Positions 26,601 through 35,400 of a DNA stretch of 64,000 bases are shown piece by piece; the first letter of the stretch is position 1, and each line of letters starts with the position of its first letter. The position numbers were made by a program, and so were the translations under genes. The DNA comes from Oopsacas minuta (lineage: Eukaryota; Porifera; Hexactinellida; Lyssacinosida; Leucopsacidae), in NCBI GenBank assembly GCA_024704765.1, contig JAKMXF010000111.1, positions 574,619 through 638,618 of the forward strand, given 5' to 3'. The notes beneath the pieces are model-generated. The model was given only the letters and a program-made list of their open reading frames with translations. It was not told the origin of the DNA and did no database searches.

Positions 26601-27708
26601 TTCATATGCTAATTAGTTGCAGGATGTAGAGCAGGGAGTAACACGTAATCACAATAGAGACAATTCATTCGACAGCACTTCTTTCATCTTATCTGAGGCA
26701 CCAGATGACTCTATGTATTGTAACACTATCAATACTACAATGGCTTCAGATGACAGATCTATTTCACCTAGGAAATATTCCTCACTGAGAGGTAGGCCTC
26801 GCTTCCTGCCTCCAGGCTCAGATCTGAGGAAAGCTAAAAAGAGTCATTCCTGGCATAATCTGAGACATAAGCGTTTTAGGAGGTCAGCTAGTAAGCTGAA
26901 TGATACAGACAAGAGATCTTCTGAACTCTACAAGAATAATAATAAAGATGAGTCTACACAGAATATAGGAGAGAGCATTACTACTGTGACAGATTCATCT
27001 ATTGAGATGTATGATAATCCTAGCACAGATATACAACCAGTAGAGAGTCCTCCTATAGCATTAATCGCTGTATCTACTGAGTTATATCAGGGCAATGAAC
27101 CTGATAATGTTATTGAACCTGAATACAGAAGTACATCTATATCAAACTCATCTACTGATATAAGCAGAGATTCTACTGAGGATATTATACTTGATCCATC
27201 AGAGCCTGTCTCTAAACCCATTGTATCACACACCCCAGCTTCTGGTCCCATACAGGACAATACTCTCCCTACATTCTCAGAGATATATGACAACAGAGTA
27301 GCTACATACGATTTGGATGAACCAATTACTCCAATTGATATTTCAATAGAAGAGGCTACTATTGCTACTTTTCTGCCTAAAAATAACAAGCATGTGACTC
27401 GACCCTCTCTCGACCTCTCAGCTGGTCACGTAATGGGTATGACTATAGCATACGAAATAGGGGACCTACCCCTTGAGGAGAACAAACCACGCCCCATACG
27501 TCATGACCGCTCATTCACTAGCCTCCCCCTTGAAGAAAATGTACCCTCCCGTAGAAGTATATTCCAGATTCCTGGAGAAGAACCACTTAACCTCTCCTAC
27601 GATATGGAACCGGATCAGTCAATTATTCTTATGGGACCACCTGAACCAAGCAACCAAGTGACCTCTCAACCAACTGAGGACACAATTGATACACAAAATA
27701 CAGAGTAA
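11619..27708 (+). CDS. Giant single-pass membrane protein: mucin-like stalk, cohesin-like, dockerin-like and FN3 domains (TMEM132-related)
   Basis: Twelve exons with matching phases: 11619-11831, 11888-11961, 12022-12549, 12610-12870, 13039-13117, 13173-18675, 20220-20439, 25790-25830, 25894-26110, 26166-26391, 26446-26562, 26623-27708; about 2,854 aa. Signal peptide at the start. Residues about 70-400 show a LamG/laminin-N-like region (CLCPKDYDILTEECC, DDNPCTYWQS). A Ser/Thr-rich stalk spans about 435-755, then a cohesin-like domain (about 930-1060) and Ig-like (BIG) segments with FYVKVFYPDIPITLRLTDP, which resembles TMEM132. A second cohesin-like domain (about 1705-1830) is followed by a dockerin-like pair (about 1890 and 1938) with both calcium loops intact, FN3 domains, one membrane helix (about 2397-2427) and a 427-residue tail. 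Inferred adhesion role. Introns 6 and 7 hold whole minus-strand genes. Confidence 0.75.
12941..13025. mobile_element. Short TA-flanked inverted-end element in an intron
   Basis: 85 bases bounded by TA (12939-12940 and 13026-13027). Left end CAGTTAACACCGGTAACT; the right end, read on the other strand, is CAGTCAATATCCGTAACT. No coding capacity. Related by its ends to the elements at 6814 and 56951, but the inside differs. Confidence 0.55.
13929..14208 (+). repeat. 30-bp coding minisatellite (Thr/Ser-rich, mucin-like)
   Basis: About nine near-identical 30-bp units encoding ILPTSTSTST or ILSTSTSTST inside the giant membrane gene. Units differ mainly at one codon (CCA or TCT). This gives a dense O-glycosylation stalk. 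The low divergence points to recent expansion by slippage or unequal exchange, so length variation between individuals is likely. Confidence 0.95.
18757..20088 (-). CDS. Coiled-coil / NHL-repeat protein, nested in intron 6 of the giant gene
   Basis: Single exon, 443 aa. Residues about 15-110 form a coiled coil (HKSKLQDEIHDLEREYIELE). From about 175, six NHL-type repeats form a beta-propeller (LSNPAGVAVCQDNSFFVADY, DPTGLDFDSRKKELYVCDR, LKPAGIAINASGNIISVSE). This is the C-terminal half of the TRIM-NHL plan, without RING or B-box, so ligase activity is not supported; a protein- or RNA-binding scaffold is more likely. The complete gene lies antisense between exon 18675 and exon 20220 of the giant gene, with only about 80-130 bases of intron on either side. 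Confidence 0.85.
   Translation of the reverse strand: MAEKEILQGNSDYLDLLKFTLTQVDDKYENLIQSINSHKSKLQDEIHDLEREYIELEDVRGNELAKLRSVMSTYESGSRNDNRLNEVQTRVLTGIQREIDYLGNLNHEKTVRFRWDGQLEGKIAKLGNIEVNKKLDKDEPVEDKEEIHKEDSNAMNEDISSYKAIKYPKVESYSVGSEIDQLSNPAGVAVCQDNSFFVADYNNNRVSAYTQWGKLKFSFQHPGMMGLVNNMDGPWGLCCHGNNIYVTESRTSSKHAAVKMFDMQGKYCDGIVRYGNKEGEFIDPTGLDFDSRKKELYVCDRLNNRIQVFSHNLVFKGIFTDRLIYQPRDIKVCLETVYILDENDPCIQMFDKITSRIKIHLITQGLKRDVLCSWFFTIDVYGNLLISDKDSNLICIFNQEGKLLYKLGNRETINFLKPAGIAINASGNIISVSEKPMGCIQIL
20532..25505 (-). CDS. Munc13/BAIAP3-like MUN-domain protein, nested in intron 7 of the giant gene
   Basis: One uninterrupted exon of 1,657 aa. Family features: LLEEYALRYGVGETYRHLAF at about residue 540 (MHD1 region), and a C-terminal MHD2-like block at about 1300-1450 with LNYLGDCLNFLGRYLYP, LQRIWYNIIRGLE and TSEFFSYLLHFHLLES. 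Munc13 proteins open syntaxin and prime vesicles for exocytosis. I see no C1 domain and no confident C2 domain, so this may be a MUN-only or highly divergent member. A central low-complexity stretch (about 900-1060) includes a poly-Asn run. It lies entirely within the intron 20440-25789 of the giant gene on the opposite strand. Confidence 0.7.
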   Translation of the reverse strand: MATNVVDEISIVQRETEEPTRTENPLTVVRKTTDSSNLSETGINIFPSIHNNFSKLRSNTEKTSNISYTSCTSLLTHYIKVEGKLKWKFLPEQQAGCLLVITKQVLEEILGEELETWNKFQSARSQNPIPPNAHVLPDLTSNKAGSCLSHSKNLILLHRYFLRFTKNNACVKLCIASPPPKVTKGFTYPSSLLRPIQQLEEPMSSRFAHMDGLKVRWDLGRNRQLGDLCEDEKRSLELAYLCAEFPVLSAPPPPELEQEEDDNNNPHQHQETLQFLSVVDLPNQNHDSVIFQSIDTSSLCSHPNTISPLSIQTEDSRVKEKPFPPLNEVSSESTVSQHNGRFTNSHITESQHIETVEMLLTHLRQAFGLVIGDFNLIGKSVRSKAGLFVKSYTGKSETLYRELLHRFQVLEKSQHPYYRQNAFPSKAAYEYWLREEKNEINILIHRFYHRIEADTRSKPVIRVPLPRDLHKCYSILLSILLQYELSNCLTGYLTPRRENANTDITDSFDSIQQLRRYYNQTDKQTFHPSTTRLLEEYALRYGVGETYRHLAFLDCLSREFCIQTIQDCRIIESIIAKLISKLYQLGDIISAHPRPARPQCPTTTLLKQERNIFLQTLHQLSKKIQGLITIGIEKIASANCVHNNHKAIKRILNGAIVLLELVMDTHGTLQNLTNIQTKSKNNMLSVEAMLTRWFKSFVAETYGHQKLRIAKDHNTENPENSEDCSANTLNPVMVNKLLSVVSLEIRRMREYYQEPLRNYFNVSQLVTSEYYKFICQDIEYLCRRHCRNFSIEPGKLRMTEERDLNMMGLMFNLDHNDTVLWTSYLPEQSIAWRNEFLRLFIEKWNVGIQNEMTLFIKSIIKSDKWETRIADPITNEYKATPISSLKQEFAKSPNSAFSSLFPQPNPRLLSEDSDNGPMIPQSVHGNQTIGFSPNPSTTEDEASMRDRYMSPSSSDFNNILDYDINEGNCSQSQHTTTSENSDTKQSKHNSSNLTLFSKRESSTDQEEGGYTPVNNNNNNTTIPRPIPNSNQLGNVRRKLPVSNSLIDVLIMLSRYTSLIINILQTLSPLKFIRNRSHIVHAGLPLEVLKVKKFVDYTRTINAQMKQTLYTEASNTLSKICLTFAYNFICMDYCGLSRDETLEIMNGDKDNLLEQLEQLTRDKLTYGCRHTIQSGDYSHLCATGKRHTGDQTIEKLSKEMALRINNLYVITTMWEELNSRLLEKMSTQNIVPQSAYFWSTSTTDMQTPLTGNRSLGEGEDQIYSFSNESENEIDANTAAQTQIKLEKALKLEVNVLAYKINSGFLQFFSVLIELNLPEFNEKQRLAPALNYLGDCLNFLGRYLYPDVFRYSLQRIWYNIIRGLENKAKIILKRINSTQRARAITELYLHVLSCLINFFKCSPDQGGLDSHLLMDTSEFFSYLLHFHLLESVALLKLFKVLKGECSGGYQIEFSNTSLDNENPSLDMENTLTAHTGLSRPEIISFLDVKLSCVRKSFTGKELITALMALRADTIPREWKGAQYGWEPIAKEISKDLIKQGDITQLSLSQERVGDGNIDGFSLNKYYRIVHSRRIVRSICYNPEENTQNFKASNLSLYQDSEADFDEAKMNTLQYIYDILRLREKEHRVTEFLRSLNHELVSVLNRDRSVGFDKLLVVHD
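25506..25789. other. Remainder of giant-gene intron 7, upstream of the nested Munc13-like gene
   Basis: About 280 AT-rich bases between the nested start codon and the next host exon. It must contain the nested gene's promoter. No motif stands out. Confidence 0.4.
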
Positions 27709-28857
27709 AATCTTCTAACAAATATTTACAATTTCATATTTTATCGCAGCAATAACAAATATTAGAAGTTTGTATTAGAAGAATTATATCTTATTTTTAG
27801 CATTATCGCTCATTTCTTCTGGACCTGTTCAAATAGTTCTTCCTATCCCAAATTAAGGGATTTTCATTTATTCTTTCTGATTAATAAAACGGGAACAAAT
27901 ATGGAAACGGTCATAGAAATATAATTAACAGATGGCAATAAGGCAACGGTTCCCAATCTTGGACCCCTATACCAATTTTTACGCGTTATGTGGACACCTG
28001 AGTCCTGAGATCCTGTGGCTGTCGTCCGTGGACCACCAAAGGGTCAATGGACGCCAGGTTGGGAACCGATACAATATGGAGACAGACAGATTAGTTTATG
28101 GAATACTTAATAATATCAGGGTAAAAAGGAAGGCTATTAGGTACATTCGTGGAGGACGAGTAGGCAAGCAAGATGTTAATATATGATGCTAAAACTACAT
28201 TAGAACCTATTTAAGTGGGGGAAGTCGGGACAGCGAATTTCCTGATAACCCCCCCCATTCCCCATTCCCCATTTATAATTTCTAATGTAAAGTATTTTAA
28301 CCTGAGCTTTTTGAGTCAAAATACATAGCCACTTCCTCCAACGACTGTTTTTCAATGATATTTTATTATTATAATGTGCCTTAAGGTTGTTGGTTAAATA
28401 TAAAAACTTATAAGGAAGTTTTTTCAGGAGAAACCCAAAGATTTGAATCCATCAAAGAGCGATGAATACATATTTTTTCCAAAGTTAACATAAAAATTTA
28501 TTATTCACGAAAATTTATCGTAGATTTCCCCGATTTTATAGCTTTGTTTCTATGGAAAGGAATGAAGATGGACAGAAATAGCCCCGGTCATATAAGTTGT
28601 ATTATACATTAATAAAATATTTAATACGTAATTGTAATACTCCCCCAGATTACAGACAATATAAGAAACACATTAATTGACTGATAAAGAAAATAACTGA
28701 TCCATTTAATTAATTAAAAGCATACCTAAAGAGTAGTAGTGTATCTATGGCAAGACAAGCTAACATGTGGTTAAAAACTACAGCTCTACTATATTGCCTT
28801 ACAATGGAGAGGAGCAGTATGTATATAGACCGCTGTGATTTAGGGAATGTAGGGGCA
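27709..28857. other. Intergenic region between convergent genes
   Basis: About 1.15 kb between the giant gene and the NOS1AP-like gene. It contains a hAT-like short element at 27947-28068 and a C-rich stretch at about 28247-28270. The small reading frames here are not convincing genes. Confidence 0.6.
27947..28068. mobile_element. hAT-like miniature element
   Basis: 122 bases with ends CGGTTCCCAATC and GGTTGGGAACCG, inverted with 11 of 12 matching. The inside has GTCCGTGGACCACCAAAGGG. The pattern GGTTCCCAA...GTGGACC is typical of hAT-superfamily ends. An 8-bp target duplication is not clear to me. A related, more decayed copy is at 49802-49874. Confidence 0.55.
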
Positions 28858-30072
28858 TTATTGGGCCGGGATAGACGTGTGATTGACTGGGATTGAGTCT
28901 TTTCCTTGTCTCTCCTGTACCAGTTCTTTCTCGAGTTGTGCCACTTTAGCTTTGAGGTCTTTCGACTGTTCGAGGGCTGATTTGAGAAGGAATTCTGCCT
29001 GCCTCCGTTTCTTGACTTCATCTAAGTGTTGATTAGTCATCCTCTCTAGAGCTGAGGAGAGATGAGATATCTCTGCGTTAGGACTCCCTTCATCCGGAGA
29101 TAGACCCAGATCTTCTGCTACAGCTGTCAGGTCCAGACTGGTGACGGAATCATTGGTGAAAGGATTGGTCCCTCCCTCTGCGAACGGATTAGGCTGTATC
29201 AAAGGCTTAGAAGAGTTCGATTTCATCTTTATGTACACAGAGCTAGCTGGGGTCCTGAAACTAATAGGATCATCATTGACAGGACGCCAGGGGTCCGAGA
29301 TTGTAGCTGATCGTCCTGGAGGAGTGGTAGTTCCTTGTACGGGATTAACCGGCGGAAGTAAATTCGCGACAGGATCAGATAAATCTACTAATAATACTTC
29401 GCTAGAACTTTTCTGAGGTAAAACTTCTTTAGCTGTCTCTTCTGTTTTGGTAACTTTCACTTCTTCAGTAGCTGGTGTGACCTCGTTCTTCTCCTCTCCG
29501 TTCTCATCAGCTGGCTTCTTTGGAGGTGGGTTCAGTTTATGACACACCTCGAAAGCTTGTCCTATCGTCCTAACACATCTGAGACTATGTCTCTTCTTAC
29601 GACCTTTAAATACAGAGCATTTGAAGGAGTCATCTACTGGGTCACGGTAGATATAACTATAAATCTTCTTGTCACGTGAGTCATGTGAGACATAGAATAT
29701 TTTGTAAATCGGGTTAGAAGCTAGCACCTCTTCTTCCTCGTCCCACATTTCGTACTGAGCAGCTGGTCGGAAATAATTACGTCGTTTCTTAGGACGCCGA
29801 ACTACTTTCACTCCTTCGATTGAAATTATTAGAAGTACTCGAATTTTCTTGACACGCCGTTCCCGAAATTCTTGGCGAGTTCGTCTCATAGCTAGAATAA
29901 TATCAGCCTTATTGTTCGGCTTGTTAATTTCTAGAGTCCCAATAAATCTGGCTTTATAAGGGATCCCTGTTTGGAACTCCTCGTCCGAATGTTGCCACAC
30001 TTGGTCATCTTCTGTCAGTCGTCTGTGTCCTCCTGAGCGTCGCACGCTGGCCCGAGCCTCGTCCGTGTTCAT
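28858..30072 (-). CDS. NOS1AP: NOS1AP/CAPON-like PTB-domain adaptor
   Basis: Single exon, 404 aa. A phosphotyrosine-binding domain spans about 30-185: GIPYKARFIGTLEINKP, IILAMRRTRQEF, NPIYKIFYVSHDSRDKKIYS and VRTIGQAFEVCHKLN, close to the CAPON PTB in order and wording. A Pro/Thr-rich linker follows, then a C-terminal coiled coil (about 335-392, RRQAEFLLKSALEQSKD). In vertebrates CAPON binds NOS1 through its C-terminus and Scribble through the PTB. The last residues (TSIPAQ) do not form an obvious PDZ ligand, so NOS binding is not supported. It is oriented head to head with the amidohydrolase, about 480 bases apart. Confidence 0.86.
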   Translation of the reverse strand: MNTDEARASVRRSGGHRRLTEDDQVWQHSDEEFQTGIPYKARFIGTLEINKPNNKADIILAMRRTRQEFRERRVKKIRVLLIISIEGVKVVRRPKKRRNYFRPAAQYEMWDEEEEVLASNPIYKIFYVSHDSRDKKIYSYIYRDPVDDSFKCSVFKGRKKRHSLRCVRTIGQAFEVCHKLNPPPKKPADENGEEKNEVTPATEEVKVTKTEETAKEVLPQKSSSEVLLVDLSDPVANLLPPVNPVQGTTTPPGRSATISDPWRPVNDDPISFRTPASSVYIKMKSNSSKPLIQPNPFAEGGTNPFTNDSVTSLDLTAVAEDLGLSPDEGSPNAEISHLSSALERMTNQHLDEVKKRRQAEFLLKSALEQSKDLKAKVAQLEKELVQERQGKDSIPVNHTSIPAQ

Positions 30073-30550
30073 TATATCTTAGAAACGCTAGATTACACGA
30101 GTTAGTTTGCAAATAATACTATTTTGGTCACTACGAACTCAACTATTATATAATATAACCAATGCCTATATTACAATGAAGAGGAGATGGTATTATGAGA
30201 ATGGACTCAACAGAAATAGGATATTAATCCCACTCTCTGATTCTTCCTATCACTAATAAGTTCATTATATCGTTAACACATTTATAACATCAATAGTATC
30301 ATCGTCTGTGAAAATATTATCAGCGGTTTGAGGTAATTACAAACTTTGAATTCAAACAAAAGAAAGTCAAATCTAAATTTTGAATTTGAAGATTACTCTA
30401 ATGATATTTTAGATTGTTCATATAATTATCTAATTTGGCTTTGTGGGAGTAAAACATAGAATATTTCAATATTGTGGTAGAGATAGCTAATCCAGTTATG
30501 TATGGAGGTTTTTGATGAATTATTATTGCTAGAAATTATCATAGACACAT
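30073..30550. other. Divergent promoter region
   Basis: 478 AT-rich bases between the divergent NOS1AP-like and amidohydrolase starts. No clear motif or repeat. Confidence 0.45.
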
Positions 30551-32167
30551 ATGGCTGAAGCTAATCCAGCCTCATCACTCCCCACTACTAGCGAAATAAC
30601 GACAGCACGACCTGCTTATGACGTCGCTTTTCTTGATGATTTATTGACAGAGGATGAAAGTGGAAAAGTCATAGCAGGTAAAACAGGGACAGCAGCCACG
30701 ATAGACTCCCAGGCACTTGATGCAGTAGTCAGTGAAATGTGTGAGTTTCCTGAGAAGAAGTATGCATACCTAACGAACCCACCCGTTGCTAAGAGAGGTC
30801 CAATAAGCTCTTTCTGTAACTTTGTGGGTGGAAGGTTTAACAGAGAGCCAGAACACATGGTAGACACACGGACGGGTAGGAATTCATTGCAAAGTATATC
30901 CATTAGTTCTAATTACACTCTATTATGTCACAGGGTTAGTTACGTTATCACCAACAGCTCAGCGAATAATAAGAACTTGTTTCACTGACATATCTCCTGA
31001 GGAAATCGTGGATTATCATACTCATATTATTGGACACGGAGAGGACACTTCAGGGTCCACAGGGTGCTATTTACACCCTGCTATGAAGTCATGGAAGCAC
31101 CCTACACAGCACCTGAAAGGTCTTGTATTCCTATCTGCTTGTCAAGTAGCAGATAAGCATTTAGGAGACCTGCAATTCATTTCTAGGTAACATAACTTGT
31201 AGTATATACTTATTTAAATGAACTTATTACTTGTCTTAGATTGCTTCGATTGAACACAAACTTTGTTCCATCAGCTCTCCTCCCTGTACCTTCCCCCTAC
31301 ACATTTAGACACGGACATAACTGCATATTAGCATTTGACAAACTCTACACACTAGCAGGAGAGGAGGATCTCGCTCACACCTCCCTGTATGTGCCTAATA
31401 ATTACGTATTGGAATTAGCTAAAGATAGTCCTGGTTCATTTTACCCTGTGGGATCAGTACACCCCTATCGTGCTGATGCTATAGCAGAGCTAGAGAGATG
31501 TAGCTCTCAAGGTATATCTATCATAAAATGGTTACCTAATTCTCAAGGAATAGATCCTAGCTCTGAGTTATGTGATCCATTCTACAACAAAATGGTACAG
31601 CTAAACCTTACACTACTGATACATACAGGGTATGAACACGCGGTTAATTTCGCTTACCTCAATAACGCATATGGAAATCCATTGCTCTTACGACGTCCTC
31701 TGAACATGGGTGTCAGAGTTATAGCTGCTCATGTAGCTACAGAGGGGTCATCGGAGGATACGGAGTCTGTACCTCCCAAGAATGTCCCTTGTTTCGATCT
31801 CCTCCTCCGTCTCATGCGAGAGGAGCAATACAAACAGACTCTATTCGCGGATATTTCCGCTATAACCGGGTTTAAACGTATACCATATCTTCATCGTCTG
31901 CTAGCTGCTACTGACATACATTCTAACCTAGTGTATGGTTCTGATTACCCTATACCAGCTATTAATATAGTAGTTAGTGTGAGTAAGATTGTTAACGCTG
32001 GATTACTCACTTATCAAGATGGAGTCTGTCTGAAAGAGATTTATAATTACAATCCACTTCTATTCGATTTTATCCTTAAGAGGAGACTGACTGGAGAAAA
32101 TTCACAGAGATTTCCAGTATCAGTTTTCAAAAAACATTCAAAAATTCCTCCTTTTAGACCTTTTTAA
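30551..32167 (+). CDS. Amidohydrolase-2 family metal-dependent hydrolase
   Basis: Three exons, 30551-30875, 30934-31186 and 31240-32167, joined in phase (DTRTG then LVTLSPTAQRIIRTC). About 501 aa: an N-terminal segment of about 125 residues, then a TIM-barrel hydrolase. Metal and catalytic positions visible: VDYHTHIIGHG, IIKWLPNSQ (Lys), LLIHTGYEH, VIAAHVATEG and LVYGSDYPIP (Asp). It is related to the ACMSD/amidohydrolase-2 group, but the substrate cannot be told. The barrel wording (HTH, then G..GCYLHPAMKSW) recalls bacterial proteins more than the usual animal ACMSD. Its two phase-consistent introns show it is established in this genome. Confidence 0.8.
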
Positions 32168-32430
32168 CTATCAAATTTTTTGTCAGTAATTATCATATTT
32201 TGTAGATATTTATTTGATGACGGAATGTATCATTCTATCGATGGAGTCAGACTACGTAATTATGGTTTAATAGACTAAATATAATTTAGAGATACGTACA
32301 ATACTTCGCTTAATTAGGACACTTGTTCTTAAAAGTCTGATTAAGCTGACGACGATTAGATTGACTATATTTCTATTCTTGTCACACTTAGCAAATCTTC
32401 TTTTAACTTTTATACAAATATTCTAAGGTT

Positions 32431-35400
32431 ATGTATTGCTGGGGGAATTCTGCAAATGGAGAGTTGGGACTAGGAGGGACCGAAGCTCAGATATTCAGTC
32501 TACCTTTCTTGAACAAACATTTTCAGAACGTACGAGTACAAGATATAAGCTGTGGCTATAACCATACAGTAGCTATTCTAGACAACGGACAAGCAGTATC
32601 ATTTGGAGCTAACGAATATGGTCAATTAGGACAGAATGTCAGCGAAAAGAAACCCGGAATAGTAAAGACATTAGCCGAGCTTCGCTGTGTGAAGATGGCA
32701 GCTTGTGGTGCAAGGCACACTCTCTTTCTAACAACCAATTCACAAGTATATGCCTGTGGGGATAATAGCATGGGACAGCTAGGACTAGGAGATAGAGAAC
32801 CACGCAACAAACCTAGATTACTACCTCGTCTGCAACAAGATAATATTATTCAGGTCACATGTGGTAAGTTCCATTCTCTTGCACTTACTCAAGATAGTGT
32901 AGTATTTGCTTGGGGCTGTAATGAACAGGGACAACTCGGTACTGACAGTATAGACAAATCCTGTGTGTGTCCTAACCCAGTGGTCACATTGCTATCACTA
33001 TTCATTGCACAGATTAACTCGGGGGCTAATCACTCGTTTGCACTGACTTCCAGTGGTTCCCTCTTCTCCTGGGGACGTAACACTTTCGGACAGCTTGGAC
33101 TAGGTGATACAACAGACAGACGGTTACCTACACTAATTGAGTCTATTCAGAACAAGTTTGTAGTCTCAGTAGACGGAGGAGAGGAACATTCTCTTGTCTT
33201 AACACAAGAAGGATCTGTATTTTCATTTGGATGTGGTGTATACGGACAATTAGGTCATGACTCCAAAGCTAATCAACTCACCCCCAAGCAGATATTCGAC
33301 CTCATGGGATCAGTAGTTATACAGATAGCTTGTGGTCGTATGCATACGCTTGTAGCTAAGCTGGTACCGCCTACTATATACGCATTTGGTCTTGGAATTA
33401 ATGGTCAGTTAGGTACTACAATAAAACTAGACTCTGTTACTATTCCTGTAGCAGTTAGTAAGGATAGTCACATACAAGATCCAGCGTATCAGATAGTAGC
33501 TGATAGATTTAGGGAGAAATCTCATCGAATATACGCGGGAGGGGATCAGTCCTTCATGTCAGTGTTCCCCTCAGGGGGTGGACACATGTTGGACATGAGG
33601 ACGCGGTACTACTGGATGCCTGACATGCTATCCTGTGGTCATTTTACCTCTCTCCTGGACTCTATGAAATCTAGATCAAAGCAGTCTGATATAGCAGCTT
33701 CTACTAGGTTAATTCTTAAAGTGTTCTCACAGCCCTCTCTTCTAAGCGGATCATTCCTGACTGCTCAACCCTATAGGACAGGGTTTTTGGAAGAGGATAC
33801 ACTCCCTGGTCTGGATATTGAGAATTTAAAATCCTTACTAACTCATGATTACTTTAAAACTGATAGGAACTTGATTGCACTTCTCTGTGAGTCAGTATGT
33901 AACTTGCTTACGTCATTACGTTTCCCTCTTGCACACCCTGAAACTCTAAGAGTATTCTTAATCATTCCTTGCCTCCTCTCACTCAAAGATTGCGATCTAA
34001 TCAATAGAGTACTTCCTGTCTATTTAGATAAATTCCTATCTTTAGGGGAGCAGTACATAAGGATACTGGGTATCTGGTATAACTTGATACATCCATCATT
34101 TTTCCATCATTTCGTAAACCTCGTAGTACACAGCATCAGTTTAATAATTGAGAATAGAAGTACAGATGAGACCTTACTGAAGAGAGTCACAGACTCTATG
34201 CGAGTGCTACAGTATTCTAATTTCATCAATTACAGATCTATAATTCCTTATCAAACATTTTATATCAGAAATCTACCGAAATATGTAGATTTATATGATG
34301 CATATGACAGATACCAGAAGAATAATTATCTATTCTCTTTCTGCAATTATCCCTTTATTCTAGATGAAGTTTCTAAAACTAGTCTATTGAAAATATCAAA
34401 CTTATTTCAAATGAAACAGGAAATGTCAAATGTTCACAAACTCCAGATGGCTAATTCAGATATTCTCTTCAATGATAAAATACAATACTTCACTCTTGCC
34501 GTTTCTAGGAAGAACTTAATTCCTGACACACTAGACAACTTGACGCAGGGACACATTAAATACTTAATTCGTAAACCACTAATAGTTCAATTTAATAATG
34601 AAATGGGTCAGGATGATGGCGGACTTAAAAAGGAATATTTTATGATTTTAGTTAAAGAAATCATGAGTCCATCTTTCGGTATGTTAAAGGCAGATGATGA
34701 GAGTAATCTGCTATGGTTCCACGGATTCACATTTGAAACACCAGAATTCTTCCGGCTACTCGGGATTATTTGTGGACTTGCAATTTACAATGACGTAATC
34801 GTAGATCTTCCATTCCCTCTTGCCTTGTATAAGAAGTTGTTAGGTAAGAAAGTTGATATCTTAGATTTGATAGAATTGCATCCATCTCTGGGAAATTCTA
34901 TGAAAAGTATACTCGAATTTGATGGAAATGATTTTGAAGAAACTTTTTGTTTGACTTTTGAGATTACTCAAGAACATTTTGGTGAGTTTGTTAAAATTAA
35001 TTTGATTGAAGATGGGGATAAACAACCAGTAACCATCCAGAACCGTGGTTTGTTCGTTGACAAATACATCGATTATGTCTTCAATAAATCTGTAGATATT
35101 CAATTTAATGCTTTTGAAGAAGGTTTTTACTTCGTTTGTCAATCTCCAATTACCAAAATGTTCCATCCGAATGAACTACGTTTAGTAATGTGTGGTACGC
35201 CAGAGTATGATTTTGCAGAGCTCGAGAGCCATACAACCTATGCTAATGGATATTACAAGGAGCATCCTACCATTGTTATGTTCTGGCAAACTCTAAACTC
35301 ATTCTCTGACGAACTAAAGAGAAAATTTTTAAGTTTCCTAAGCGGCTCAGACCGTGTCCCCATAAGCGGATTGTCTAGCCTCAAATTTAAGATCCAACAG

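Noticed and set aside
27932-28186. 84-codon frame in the spacer after the giant gene
   Set aside because: It is largely made of the hAT-like element and is not a convincing protein.
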